DNA of 27,907 nt from Candidatus Nitrosopumilus sp. (GTDB lineage: Archaea > Thermoproteota > Nitrososphaeria > Nitrososphaerales > Nitrosopumilaceae): assembly GCA_029864805.1 (NCBI GenBank), contig JAOTSS010000023.1, forward strand, positions 1 to 27,907, given 5' to 3'. Made by a program: the position numbers and the translations under genes. The notes below the pieces were generated by a model that ran no database searches, was not told the DNA's origin, and saw only the letters and a program-made list of their open reading frames with translations. Positions 15,583 to 23,695 of this stretch are shown in pieces; position 1 is the stretch's first letter, and each line of letters opens with the position of its first letter.

Positions 15583-16159
15583 CTTTTTCAAACTCTTTCC
15601 AATGTGAGTCAACTAACTCTCTTAATTTTTCTACACTAATTTCATCCATGTATTCTCGATAAACAATGAATTTATTTTTTGTACTTACTTCTTCACTGTA
15701 AATATCCATAGTATTTTTAGGAATCACACCTGATTTCCATTGACTCATTTCAAAAATCCATACTGTTGAATCTGGATTTGAAAAATCAATATCGTCACAT
15801 CCTACAACATAAAGATAGCATTTTGTAGACTGATTTAATTTTTCATGCAATTTTTCATAGGCTATCATTTGGCCTTTAGAAATGTTGATCTTATCATTAT
15901 GAAATCCCTTGAATTCAAATATGATAAAACTACCTTTATGCTCAATTAACCAATCAATATCTGTTCCACCTGATGCTATCATTCCATGAACAATAAGATC
16001 TCCTAATACCTCTCTTCCACGAGTAAATTCTAACTCATCAAAAATCTGATATTTTGCCTTTGGACTTTTACGAATAATTCGTTGAGGGATATTTTCAAAT
16101 TGAATTAAATTATCTTTTTCATATAATGTATCAATCAAATCGCTAGTTTCATTTACCAT
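15572..16159 (-). CDS. PD-(D/E)XK nuclease-like protein
   Basis: The central stretch GGTDIDWLIEHKGSFIIFEFKGF (from about residue 64) matches the nuclease core: Asp67 or Asp69, then a beta-strand with Glu82-x-Lys84, followed by a helix carrying Gln97 (KGQMIAYEKL). This order of D, E-x-K and Q is that of the restriction-endonuclease-like fold. The 195-residue length is typical of stand-alone members. The rest (a basic N-terminus IIRKSPKAKYQIF and a charged C-terminus) was not recognised. It is convergent with the membrane protein at 14893 (11-nt overlap) and 61 nt from the small gene at 16221. No restriction-modification partner is present. Nuclease activity is an inference, as substrate-binding but inactive relatives exist. 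Confidence 0.6.
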   Translation of the reverse strand: MVNETSDLIDTLYEKDNLIQFENIPQRIIRKSPKAKYQIFDELEFTRGREVLGDLIVHGMIASGGTDIDWLIEHKGSFIIFEFKGFHNDKINISKGQMIAYEKLHEKLNQSTKCYLYVVGCDDIDFSNPDSTVWIFEMSQWKSGVIPKNTMDIYSEEVSTKNKFIVYREYMDEISVEKLRELVDSHWKEFEKVTF

Positions 16160-16220
16160 GTATTTGTAAGTTTTAAACCAAATGATAAGAGAGTTTGTAA
16201 AATTTAGTACAGTTTATGAT

Positions 16221-16442
16221 TTACCTACAGAAAAATTCTTTCCCGGTTCCTTTATACAAAACAAAATACTCATCTGGATTTTTTCTATCTTTTTTAGCAT
16301 TTAGTGCATCTTGATACATTTCAAAATGCTCTACTAGATACAATTGATTATCCGGTTCTGAAAAATAATCAATTCCAACCAAATTAAATCCATTTTCAGG
16401 AGTTAATTTCATTTTTTGCTTCTCAAATTTATCTTCAGTCAA
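16221..16442 (-). CDS. Small protein of unknown function, 73 residues
   Basis: The frame can begin at a TTG (16440-16442) or at the ATG for Met11 (16410-16412), which gives 63 residues. An A/T-rich CATATATTTTA tract on the - strand lies just upstream and fits the shorter form with a leader slightly better. The sequence is charged and aromatic (GFNLVGIDYFSEPDNQLYLV, YFVLYKGTGKEFFCR) with no membrane segment or known motif. It follows TBP by 36 nt on the same strand and could be read from that transcript. Function unknown. Confidence 0.55.
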   Translation of the reverse strand: MTEDKFEKQKMKLTPENGFNLVGIDYFSEPDNQLYLVEHFEMYQDALNAKKDRKNPDEYFVLYKGTGKEFFCR

Positions 16443-16478
16443 TTTCCATTTTTTTAAAATATATGAATTATGAACAAA

Positions 16479-17042
16479 TTATTGATCATAAATCATTAGA
16501 TTTTTCTCTTCTAATAATGCATGTAAATTATGAACCGAACGATAGACGTCAGATTCTTTTTTTGCACCAGTACATACCAATTTTCCAGAAGCAAATAATA
16601 AAATCACTGTTTTAGGATCTAACATTCTGTGAATAAGTCCTGGAAACTGCTCTGGTTCATACATACTTCTTGGTAACGTTCTTGCAGCTTTTTCTAAGTG
16701 AATTTTTCCACCAAGATTAATTGCAGCGACTATGTTTTGAACAGTTATGACTGCATCTTTTTTTATCTTGATTTTTCCCTTTCTTAATTTTTGAACGACT
16801 GTGTTTACAGCTTTAATTGCCATCTCTTCCGATTTTGCACCAGTACAAACCATCTTTCCTGTTCTGAAAATTAATGTTGCAGTTCTGGGACTCTTTAATC
16901 TAAAAACTAGTCCTGGAAATTGCTCTGGATGGTATTCTGTATCAGGAAATTTTTCAGTAATATCATTAAGATCAATTTTTTGGTCTACTGATGCTGAAGC
17001 AACAACATTTTCGACACTAACCATGGGCTTTGTTTGAGGCAT
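16479..17042 (-). CDS. tbp: TATA-box-binding protein (TBP)
   Basis: TBP recognises the TATA box and, with TFB, recruits RNA polymerase. The protein shows the diagnostic two-fold repeat. The first half has VENVVASASVDQKIDL, EYHPEQFPGLVFRL and ATLIFRTGKMVCTGAKSEE. The second has VQNIVAAINLGGKIHLEKAA, MYEPEQFPGLIHRM and VILLFASGKLVCTGAKKES. The length of 187 residues is normal for archaeal TBP. The ATG sits about 25 nt from a consensus TATA box on its own strand, so the message should be leaderless. Other TBP copies are common in Thaumarchaeota but none is in this window. Confidence 0.96.
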   Translation of the reverse strand: MPQTKPMVSVENVVASASVDQKIDLNDITEKFPDTEYHPEQFPGLVFRLKSPRTATLIFRTGKMVCTGAKSEEMAIKAVNTVVQKLRKGKIKIKKDAVITVQNIVAAINLGGKIHLEKAARTLPRSMYEPEQFPGLIHRMLDPKTVILLFASGKLVCTGAKKESDVYRSVHNLHALLEEKNLMIYDQ

Positions 17043-17063
17043 AACGAGTGACTTTAAATAGTC

Positions 17064-17074
17064 CTTTATATATA
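17064..17074 (-). promoter_or_regulatory. TATA box of the tbp gene
   Basis: On the - strand this reads TATATATAAAG, a near-consensus archaeal TATA box. Its centre is about 26 nt from the ATG at 17042, predicting initiation at the start codon. Confidence 0.65.
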
Positions 17075-17105
17075 CTAGTCATACCTTTTTGAATATTTAC
17101 TAGTC

Positions 17106-17555
17106 TTAATGATGTCCTATCCATTGATAACGATTCTCCTCATCAATTATGTCTGATACTATCTCTGTGTTTTTGATTTTTGGTAAATTAACGTCAAAAA
17201 ATCCTAGTTGACCTTTCCATTGAATTGGAATTCTTAATGATTTTGCATTTTTTAATCTAAATCCAAAAGTTCTGTTATAGAAATTTTTTGATGCAAAATG
17301 TAATTTTTGATCCATTTTTACTTCTTTAATCGAACTATATTTTTTTACATCATAAATCTCCGCTTTTCCTACAATTGCACCTGTGACAAATTTCTTATTC
17401 ATTTTCAATCTCTTACAATCTTCTACTCTAATTTTTAATGGTGCATGAATCAAAAATTCCCCACGGAAATTAGTATTCCATTTTCGTAATTCAATAGTTT
17501 TTTTTCCGGAAATTATTAAATCCGCAAATGGCTGAGAAACTGAAAGACATTTCAA
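17106..17555 (-). CDS. ASCH-domain protein
   Basis: The N-terminus MKCLSVSQPFADLIISGKKT, followed by IELRKWNTNFRGEFLIHA, is the ASCH-domain signature (PUA-like fold, RNA or nucleotide binding). The Lys of SGKKTIELR and the strand FLIHAP are characteristic. GAIVGKAEIYDV continues the barrel. At 149 residues it is an ASCH domain with a short C-terminal tail. It starts 4 nt after the stop of the PLP/rhodanese gene, so it is the distal gene of that operon. Family members have been proposed to bind RNA or modified nucleosides; its role beside a sulfur-type enzyme could concern tRNA thiolation, which is speculative. Confidence 0.85.
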   Translation of the reverse strand: MKCLSVSQPFADLIISGKKTIELRKWNTNFRGEFLIHAPLKIRVEDCKRLKMNKKFVTGAIVGKAEIYDVKKYSSIKEVKMDQKLHFASKNFYNRTFGFRLKNAKSLRIPIQWKGQLGFFDVNLPKIKNTEIVSDIIDEENRYQWIGHH

Positions 17556-17559
17556 GATC

Positions 17560-19146
17560 TTATTCGGTAGCTGCTTTAATGAATTGTCCTGGGTTTTTAC
17601 TTCTTCCTTCAGGCAAATTTGTTATGCCTCCATTCAAACTTTGAGTAACTATTCCTTTACTAGCTAGTAATTGGGCAGTCATAAGTGAAGTATTTCCAGC
17701 CATACATACTAACAACGATTTGCCTTTGGAACCCCTCAATTCTTTATTTAGTTCGTCTGGAATTTGTTGTGTAGATAAGAACTCATTAATGGTTCTAGCT
17801 TTAGGGATAGAAATTTTTGATTTATCAACACCTAGTGATTTTGCAATCATATCTATTCCTTCTTCTTTAGGTGTGTATTGAGTATGAACCCAAATTATTC
17901 TGTCATAATCTTCTACTATTGATGATGCATCATCTAAGGAAATTGTCATCGGAATTTGATTTTTTGATATTTGTTCAAAATTCTTTTTGTATTTTTCAAT
18001 TCCATCAGCTACAATTATTACAAATTTGTTATGAACTCCTAAACTTGCCATCTGCATTGTAGAGTATAATGCAAGAGCTGTACTTTCTCCTATGTCGTGA
18101 CCTTTGTCTACAAAAAACTTCAAAAGAAACTTTGCTTTTTCATAATCTACTTCATGTTCTGTGACATATGTTTCAGGTTTGTATAATGTCAACCCTGCAG
18201 CTTTTAATTTTGTTCTAATTCCTGCAACGTCTTGACCTGGGATTGGAAAAACAACATGTATCGATTTTTTATTATATTTTTCAATCATGTATTGACTCAA
18301 ACCTCCAGATGTTCCACCGGTTCCAAAAGAACAAACTATCTGATAATCCTCAAGCGAGTCTTTATTTTCATGTAATTGTTGATCAATCTCTACGGCAGTT
18401 ACAGTTCTATGAATATCAATGTTCAATTGATTATCGTATTGTTTTGGACAGAATAAATCATAAATTCTTGCAAGAAGTTTTGCTAAATTTATGATGTCTT
18501 GTTTTGCTAATAATGTCTCTATTTCCTGAAGATTAATATCAAAAACTTCTGGATTAAACCCAAGTTGTGATAACTGTGATCGAATATTTCCTGCAGTTGC
18601 TTTTGCAGCTAACTCATCCGCTTTATTTTCCATTCCTGGTGCTGGGCAAATATCCATATCTAAATCCATAATTCGAATGTTCTCATTTCGTAATTCTTTA
18701 AAGACTCCTTCTTGTAATTTCCTTGATACAAGTGCAACCACATTTACTCCGATCTTTGATAATTGCCCAAGTGCTATTCCAAAGTTTCCTGAAGTAGCTT
18801 CAATAACTGTTTGATTTCCTTTTAGTTTCCCAGAAATAATTGCATCATGAATGATGTGAGCAGCGGCTCTGACTTTGATTGAACCACTCAGTAATGTAGA
18901 ATCAAACTTTCCATAAACCTTCAAATCATTAACATCCAGATCTAATTTGTAGATGCTTTTGGCACATTCTTTCAGATCTTCTGTAAGATCAACTAGTGGT
19001 GTTGGGTTTACAACTTTTGTTTCTTCAAGATGAGGTATTTTACACCATATTTCTTGTTCAAATTTTTCTAATAATGTATTGTCTACGCCATTGTTTTGAT
19101 TTTCATTCAATTTTATCTCTCTAGGGTTGCCTCTTTGTAATCTCAT
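17560..19146 (-). CDS. PLP-dependent fold-II enzyme (cysteine synthase-like) fused to a rhodanese-like domain
   Basis: Residues about 50-390 are a tryptophan-synthase-beta/cysteine-synthase fold. SGSIKVRAA carries the PLP Lys91, EATSGNFGIALG (116-127) is the substrate loop, and SFGTGGTSGG (273-282) is the phosphate-binding loop. Residues about 165-265 contain an insertion relative to short cysteine synthases (MENKADELAAKATAG and following). The last 100 or so residues are rhodanese-like: LLVCMAGNTS, with Cys481 at the active-site position, then SLNGGITNLP. A sulfhydrylase making cysteine from an activated serine, with a sulfur-carrying domain, is the best reading. The ATG start is 51 nt from the VWA gene, and ASCH follows after 4 nt. 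Confidence 0.8.
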   Translation of the reverse strand: MRLQRGNPREIKLNENQNNGVDNTLLEKFEQEIWCKIPHLEETKVVNPTPLVDLTEDLKECAKSIYKLDLDVNDLKVYGKFDSTLLSGSIKVRAAAHIIHDAIISGKLKGNQTVIEATSGNFGIALGQLSKIGVNVVALVSRKLQEGVFKELRNENIRIMDLDMDICPAPGMENKADELAAKATAGNIRSQLSQLGFNPEVFDINLQEIETLLAKQDIINLAKLLARIYDLFCPKQYDNQLNIDIHRTVTAVEIDQQLHENKDSLEDYQIVCSFGTGGTSGGLSQYMIEKYNKKSIHVVFPIPGQDVAGIRTKLKAAGLTLYKPETYVTEHEVDYEKAKFLLKFFVDKGHDIGESTALALYSTMQMASLGVHNKFVIIVADGIEKYKKNFEQISKNQIPMTISLDDASSIVEDYDRIIWVHTQYTPKEEGIDMIAKSLGVDKSKISIPKARTINEFLSTQQIPDELNKELRGSKGKSLLVCMAGNTSLMTAQLLASKGIVTQSLNGGITNLPEGRSKNPGQFIKAATE

Positions 19147-19197
19147 ATAAAATATCTCATAAGAAAAATAGTATGAATTGAATTCTTGATTTTTTAT

Positions 19198-20760
19198 TCA
19201 TACATCTAAAATACTAATTACTTTACTTGGAATGTCTTTTAATCTACTTACTGCCATAGTTTTTTCATAGCCCAAATGTTTTAGATTATTTGCAATAATA
19301 GTGGCCCTTATGGTATTAGGACCTAGACCTAATGATACCATATTGATGCCTAATCCCTTCAATGATTTAATCATAATTCTAACAGCATTGGGATCCGAAG
19401 GCTCTCCGTCTGTTAGCGTCAAAAAAATATCTGGTCTTTTTGATTGTAGAATTGGAAACATTTTATCGTAAACTTCTGCTAATGGTGTTGATCCATTCGC
19501 AACAATGTGGGCCAATCTTTTTGCAGTAATGCTATTCCATTTTACATTGTCTGGTTTTACAGACCAACATACAACTACTCTGTTTTCTGTACTAAATGCA
19601 AATACTGCAAATTTCACTTTAAGATATGCTAAAACTTCACAAAGTGCAAGTGTAGCTTTTTTGTATTCTATAGCATCTGAAGCAATACTTGATGAATGAT
19701 CTAGCAAGATAACAATTTTGGTTTTGATTGATTTTTTAACATCTGTAAAAAATGACTCGTTACCTTCAATGTAATTTTCTTCATCAAATTCATCACCAAT
19801 TCTTTGATGCTGCTCTTTCCAACCTGTTTTCCATTCTTTGAATTTCATTTTTAATCCATTAATCAAACTCATATCATAAATTATTGTTTCATTAACATTT
19901 TTTGTAGAAGGTATTTGAATTCCAATTGCTTCAGGATTCAATCCTTTGTTTTCTGTTTTTTTATTTTCATCTAGTAATACTTTGTATTCGTCATAGACAT
20001 TGTCTCCTCTAATAATGGATGTAGGATCTATTGAACCAAAATCCCCCTCTTTATTTTTTGAAACTATTTTTAGAACTTTTAGTAATTCCTCTTCAGACAG
20101 TGCCATCCCTGCTTTCATAAAAGGCAAAGATATTGGTATTGTTAAAAGTGAATCAATATCTAGAATTTTGATTATTTCACTTATGTTTTTTTCCAGCCAT
20201 TCAGTATCATAATTTTCGTCTATTGCTTTATTGACTATTTTTTTTGCAAATGTTGATGCTTTTTTTATTTGCTCAAATTGACTTGATTGAATTTCTCCTT
20301 TGATTGCTCCGAACGTGAAATATTGATAAAATGCTTCTACAATCCTTGCTTTTCCATAAACTGTGTGAAGTTGTGGTCTTGCAACAAGCATGTACGTATA
20401 ATTAAACATAATTTCATTGTCCATCCCTTTCCAAATCTCTCTTCCCAACCTTTCTACTCTTTGCATTTCTAATGTGTTGAGAATAAATCCAAATGCATGA
20501 TCATTACTAAGAATTTTTTTACAAAATTTTACTCTCATTGCTTCATACCATAATGATGTTCTAAATTGGCGATATTTCTGAAAATCATTTCCGATTCTTT
20601 TTTCTAAGGGTGTTAAGATTATTTTATTTTCATTTAATCTTGTTTTTGTTTCAACTTTATCTGAAATCTCAACGATCATATTCTCTTTTTCAGACCATCT
20701 TCTTACAAGAAAAGTAGCAATCTCTACAATTGATTCTATTTGAAGTTGAATTGCTTGCAT
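19198..20760 (-). CDS. von Willebrand factor A domain protein, partner of a MoxR-type ATPase
   Basis: The C-terminal 170 residues form a VWA domain with an intact metal-ion-dependent adhesion site: LLDHSSSIA (Asp354, Ser356, Ser358), GSTPL (Thr425) and LTDGEPSD (Asp451). The N-terminal 340 residues are helical and charged with no recognised domain (VERLGREIWKGMDNEIMFNY is a notable stretch). No signal peptide or membrane segment is seen, so it is intracellular. Its ATG directly follows the TAA of the ATPase gene, with no gap. This ATPase/VWA pair is the CbbQ-CbbO/NorQ-NorD/MoxR type, which remodels or metallates a target enzyme. The target is not identifiable here; ammonia-oxidation or cofactor-dependent enzymes are only guesses. 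Confidence 0.85.
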   Translation of the reverse strand: MQAIQLQIESIVEIATFLVRRWSEKENMIVEISDKVETKTRLNENKIILTPLEKRIGNDFQKYRQFRTSLWYEAMRVKFCKKILSNDHAFGFILNTLEMQRVERLGREIWKGMDNEIMFNYTYMLVARPQLHTVYGKARIVEAFYQYFTFGAIKGEIQSSQFEQIKKASTFAKKIVNKAIDENYDTEWLEKNISEIIKILDIDSLLTIPISLPFMKAGMALSEEELLKVLKIVSKNKEGDFGSIDPTSIIRGDNVYDEYKVLLDENKKTENKGLNPEAIGIQIPSTKNVNETIIYDMSLINGLKMKFKEWKTGWKEQHQRIGDEFDEENYIEGNESFFTDVKKSIKTKIVILLDHSSSIASDAIEYKKATLALCEVLAYLKVKFAVFAFSTENRVVVCWSVKPDNVKWNSITAKRLAHIVANGSTPLAEVYDKMFPILQSKRPDIFLTLTDGEPSDPNAVRIMIKSLKGLGINMVSLGLGPNTIRATIIANNLKHLGYEKTMAVSRLKDIPSKVISILDV

Positions 20761-21555
20761 TTAGTTACCAAACATAGACGTAATGATGTCACTTACCTTT
20801 TGATATTCTATATTTCCCCATTGTGTGTAGACATTACCAAAAACAAATTTTGCTGCTTCTTTCGCAGCCATGCCTTTATCTAACAATTTTCCAAAAGCAA
20901 TGGTCTCTCTCAAGCTAGGAGAGTAGAATAATTCTTCAACAGCTGCTGCTTGTCTTAACGTATTTGCTAATTTTATTGCTTGAATAATTTCTGATTCATG
21001 TTCTCCGGAAACATGCTTTTTTACAATCTCTAATTCTATATCTTCTGGAGGGTATTCTAATCTGATTCTTACTGGAAATCTACTTAGTATTTGGGGTGGT
21101 AATTCTTTTGTTCCACTGTGAGTTAATGGATTAATTGTTGCAATAACAAACCAATTTTCTTTGGCTTTGATTAATTCCCCAGTTGATTCTTTTAACACAA
21201 TTTGTCTTCTATCATCTAATGCTTCATCTAGTCTGAGCAAGACATCTGCTTCAGCTGCATTAATCTCATCCAAATATAACATATTTCCTTCTCTCATTGA
21301 TTTTATCAAAACTCCTTCATCAAAGGTCACAGTTCCATCAGTAAGTGTTTTTGAGCCTACGAGATGACTCTCCCTTGTTCTGAGGCTAAAATTCATTGAT
21401 TGTAGATTCACATTATTACTTTTTGCAAAATCTCTAACAAGTGATGTTTTTCCAGTACCTTTGGGTCCTATTATTAGAACAAATAAACCAGCTTCAAATG
21501 CCTTATTTAGAATCTGAGTTGACTTATTCCAATCCAGATATTGAACTTCTTCCAA
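20761..21555 (-). CDS. MoxR/CbbQ-type AAA+ ATPase
   Basis: The P-loop GPKGTGKTS (30-38), Walker B NMLYLDEIN (91-99, Asp96-Glu97), sensor 1 VIATINP (137-143, Asn142) and arginine finger SRFPVR (158-163) are all intact. The region between (FDEGVLIKSMREG, LLRLDEALDDRR) carries the MoxR-family insertions. At 264 residues it is the compact CbbQ/NorQ/GvpN-like form. The start is a TTG; the ATG about 15 nt upstream is in another frame. A TAATATTAAATATTG tract (21580-21594 on the - strand) could be its TATA box. The stop TAA abuts the ATG of the VWA gene, so the two proteins are probably made in fixed ratio. Confidence 0.88.
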   Translation of the reverse strand: MEEVQYLDWNKSTQILNKAFEAGLFVLIIGPKGTGKTSLVRDFAKSNNVNLQSMNFSLRTRESHLVGSKTLTDGTVTFDEGVLIKSMREGNMLYLDEINAAEADVLLRLDEALDDRRQIVLKESTGELIKAKENWFVIATINPLTHSGTKELPPQILSRFPVRIRLEYPPEDIELEIVKKHVSGEHESEIIQAIKLANTLRQAAAVEELFYSPSLRETIAFGKLLDKGMAAKEAAKFVFGNVYTQWGNIEYQKVSDIITSMFGN

Positions 21556-21595
21556 AGTATGTTTTCATTGATTTAAACAATATTTAATATTAGAT

Positions 21596-23053
21596 CTATT
21601 TTCCAAATGCTTCTACTTTTGCAAAAGACTCATCAAGTCTTTGATGTAATGTTTTACTCCATTCATCAAAACCTGAAGGATCTTTTGGGTAATTATGATA
21701 ATGTTCTACTAACCATTGATTTTGTTTTGATGTATATCTTAATCCGTCTGCAACTGTCTTATTCATTGCACCTCTGATGATCATTCCAATTTTTCCTAAC
21801 CCTGTAAAATCTGGATGTTCTCCTTTACTGATTGCTTCAACATCAAGATTTCCTAAAAAGTGTTTCATTCCATAACTAATCTGTTCATTAGTCATTTGTT
21901 GCACTAGTCTTCTAAAGAGTTCAAGACCTGCAGTTTTATATCCATATTCTTTGATGTAATCAAGATTGTATTGCCAAAGACTAGCTTCTGAAACATCGTT
22001 TGCTTGTAATGCTTTAGCTACATTATTTCCTAGAATTGTTCCAGCGATTAATGCTGGTCCTATTCCTCCTGCATCAATTGGTTTTGGCATCCATGCCGAA
22101 TCACCAACCATCATGTATCCACCTGAAACCATACAATCATTTTGTCTCCTAACTGACACTTGAAAAACTCCTGAATTATTGTTAATGTCTTGAGGATCTT
22201 CAGATAATTTTGGATTTTTAATAGCTATATTTCTTGCAAGATATTCTTTCATTAATGACTCGACATTATCTTTTTTACCTAATCGCTTGTTTCTTAAATC
22301 TAACAGTGATTTTTCTACTCCTAAACCAATATTGACTTTGTTTTCCGCTTTTGGAAACACCCATCCATATCCTCCTGGTGCAATGTCTTGATCTAAATGA
22401 ATAATACAATAATTAGGATCAAACTCAGAAAGATCTTTTTGTCCTGGCTCAAAATACATGATGTATCTGCCTGTTGATTCTAAATCCCGTCTGTCAATTC
22501 TCTTTTCTACTTTTGTAGAATTTTGAAGTCCATTTCTAAGCATAGATGTAACACCGGTTGCATCAATTACAATTTTTGATGTTTTCTTAAAAGACTGTTT
22601 TGTTTTATTATCAATTCCTTGAACTCCAACCACTTGTTGGCCTTCATAAAGTAGGCTCATAAGATTAATTTCATATTCAAACTCAATTCCCATCTTTCTA
22701 CATCTTTCATTTTGAATTTCAGGAAGCTTTTGACGATTCAACATGTATCCTGCACCATCAAATGGGATTGCAGTTTCCTTGTCTGGTGAAAATGCCATTA
22801 CTCCTTTTACATCATGTTCAATTTCGGGCCTTGTCCATTTGACTTTGATTCTATCTGACATGTAGTCTACTGCTTCTTTGGAACATGCGTCACCACATAC
22901 CCATCCAGCTAATGATTTTCTACCTGGGAAAAATTCTGTATTTCTATCAACAACTAAAATCTTTGCATTTTGGTTCGAATAGTGAGAAATTGCTTGTGCT
23001 GTAATTGTACCTGCAAGACCTCCCCCTGCAACTATAACATCATAATCTACCAC
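21596..23053 (-). CDS. Geranylgeranyl reductase-family flavoprotein
   Basis: It would saturate the isoprenoid chains of archaeal membrane lipids or of related prenyl compounds. The N-terminus carries the FAD motif VIVAGGGLAGTITAQ (7-20), followed by ILVVDRN. Also present are WVCGDACS (51-58, with the Cys seen in archaeal members), GGYGWVFPKAENKVNIGLG (227-245, the YxWxFP substrate motif) and MVGDSAWMPKPIDAGGIGPA (from 315, the second FAD motif). The length of 485 is slightly above the usual 400-450. The GTG start lies about 29 nt from a TATA-like tract, so the transcript is probably leaderless. Which substrate is reduced cannot be decided here, because several paralogues are common in Thaumarchaeota. 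Confidence 0.85.
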   Translation of the reverse strand: MVDYDVIVAGGGLAGTITAQAISHYSNQNAKILVVDRNTEFFPGRKSLAGWVCGDACSKEAVDYMSDRIKVKWTRPEIEHDVKGVMAFSPDKETAIPFDGAGYMLNRQKLPEIQNERCRKMGIEFEYEINLMSLLYEGQQVVGVQGIDNKTKQSFKKTSKIVIDATGVTSMLRNGLQNSTKVEKRIDRRDLESTGRYIMYFEPGQKDLSEFDPNYCIIHLDQDIAPGGYGWVFPKAENKVNIGLGVEKSLLDLRNKRLGKKDNVESLMKEYLARNIAIKNPKLSEDPQDINNNSGVFQVSVRRQNDCMVSGGYMMVGDSAWMPKPIDAGGIGPALIAGTILGNNVAKALQANDVSEASLWQYNLDYIKEYGYKTAGLELFRRLVQQMTNEQISYGMKHFLGNLDVEAISKGEHPDFTGLGKIGMIIRGAMNKTVADGLRYTSKQNQWLVEHYHNYPKDPSGFDEWSKTLHQRLDESFAKVEAFGK

Positions 23054-23075
23054 GACAATCCGGTTCGTCTTTCCG

Positions 23076-23088
23076 TATTTAAAATAAT
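23076..23088 (-). promoter_or_regulatory. TATA box of the geranylgeranyl reductase gene
   Basis: The - strand reads ATTATTTTAAATA here, centred about 29 nt from the GTG at 23053. This predicts a transcript starting at or just before the start codon. Confidence 0.5.
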
Positions 23089-23139
23089 ACCATGATAAAA
23101 TATATCGATCTTGTATGCCTAATCGTTAATCAATTAAAA

Positions 23140-23217
23140 TGGGGTCGGTTCGTCGCGGCGTCTTCATAGGTTTAGCTCAGACTGGAGCGGCTGTTATTTC
23201 CTCATTCCCAAATTAAA
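23140..23217 (+). other. GC-rich island: 25-codon ORF or structured RNA
   Basis: The first two-thirds of this stretch are much richer in G+C than the flanking DNA. An ATG at 23140 opens 25 codons to TAA, giving MGSVRRGVFIGLAQTGAAVI and five more residues, a basic start with a small hydrophobic segment. A TATA-like AAATATAT (about 23097-23104) lies upstream. Alternatively it is a structured RNA: GCTC and GAGC form a small hairpin resembling a tRNA D-arm, but no T-arm or matching acceptor was found. The ATGGGGTCGG start and codon choice are unlike neighbouring genes. Confidence 0.3.
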
Positions 23218-23240
23218 TTGCCTTCTCATTCCTATTTAAC

Positions 23241-23669
23241 CTAGTTGACAATTTGAAAAATTTCTGTAAATGTTTTGACAGTGTCTTTCTTGTTATAAAT
23301 TGGTGTATGAATTTTTATTTTTATTGTATCCTTTTCTCTAATGATGAGATTTCCATTGATTAGCTCTTGTTTATCTAACCTCATATGGAATCTGGAATCT
23401 ACTGTTCTTTCTTCAATCTCGTCAATTAATTCCCTGATTTGTTGATTGGAGAACAATTCTAAAAGGTTCTTCATAAAATTTTCAGCCTGTTTTTTTATAA
23501 TTTTTACATTTAACATAGTAATTGGATTTTCAAAATATCCTGTAGTTTCATTAACTGTAAACTCTTCTTTTTTTAGTCCTAGTAAATCTTCAAATGATTG
23601 GAATATCTTTAAAATATCTTCTGTTGCATGAACAATAACATCAATTGTTACTTCAATCTTACCAATCAT
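23241..23669 (-). CDS. RNA-binding protein of the DUF54/archaeal exosome-associated type
   Basis: The 142-residue protein reads EVTIDVIVHATEDILKIFQSF at the start, the characteristic opening of the PF01877 (DUF54) family, with an L5-like RNA-binding fold. The core strand-helix pattern continues through FENPITMLNVKIIKK, a Lys/Glu-rich helix and RFHMRLDKQELINGN. Family members occur in archaea near exosome or ribosomal genes and are predicted to bind RNA. The ATG is 26 nt downstream of the eS1 stop, so it is the second gene of that transcript. Its exact RNA target is unknown. Confidence 0.8.
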   Translation of the reverse strand: MIGKIEVTIDVIVHATEDILKIFQSFEDLLGLKKEEFTVNETTGYFENPITMLNVKIIKKQAENFMKNLLELFSNQQIRELIDEIEERTVDSRFHMRLDKQELINGNLIIREKDTIKIKIHTPIYNKKDTVKTFTEIFQIVN

Positions 23670-23695
23670 GATCGTAAAAGAATAATTAATGTGAT

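Noticed and set aside
23160..23275. Intron-containing or split tRNA in the GC-rich island
   Set aside because: A D-arm-like TAGCTCAGACTGGAGC and a distant TAGGTT/AACCTA pairing exist, but no T-arm (GGTTCRA), no anticodon stem and no CCA-compatible end could be found.
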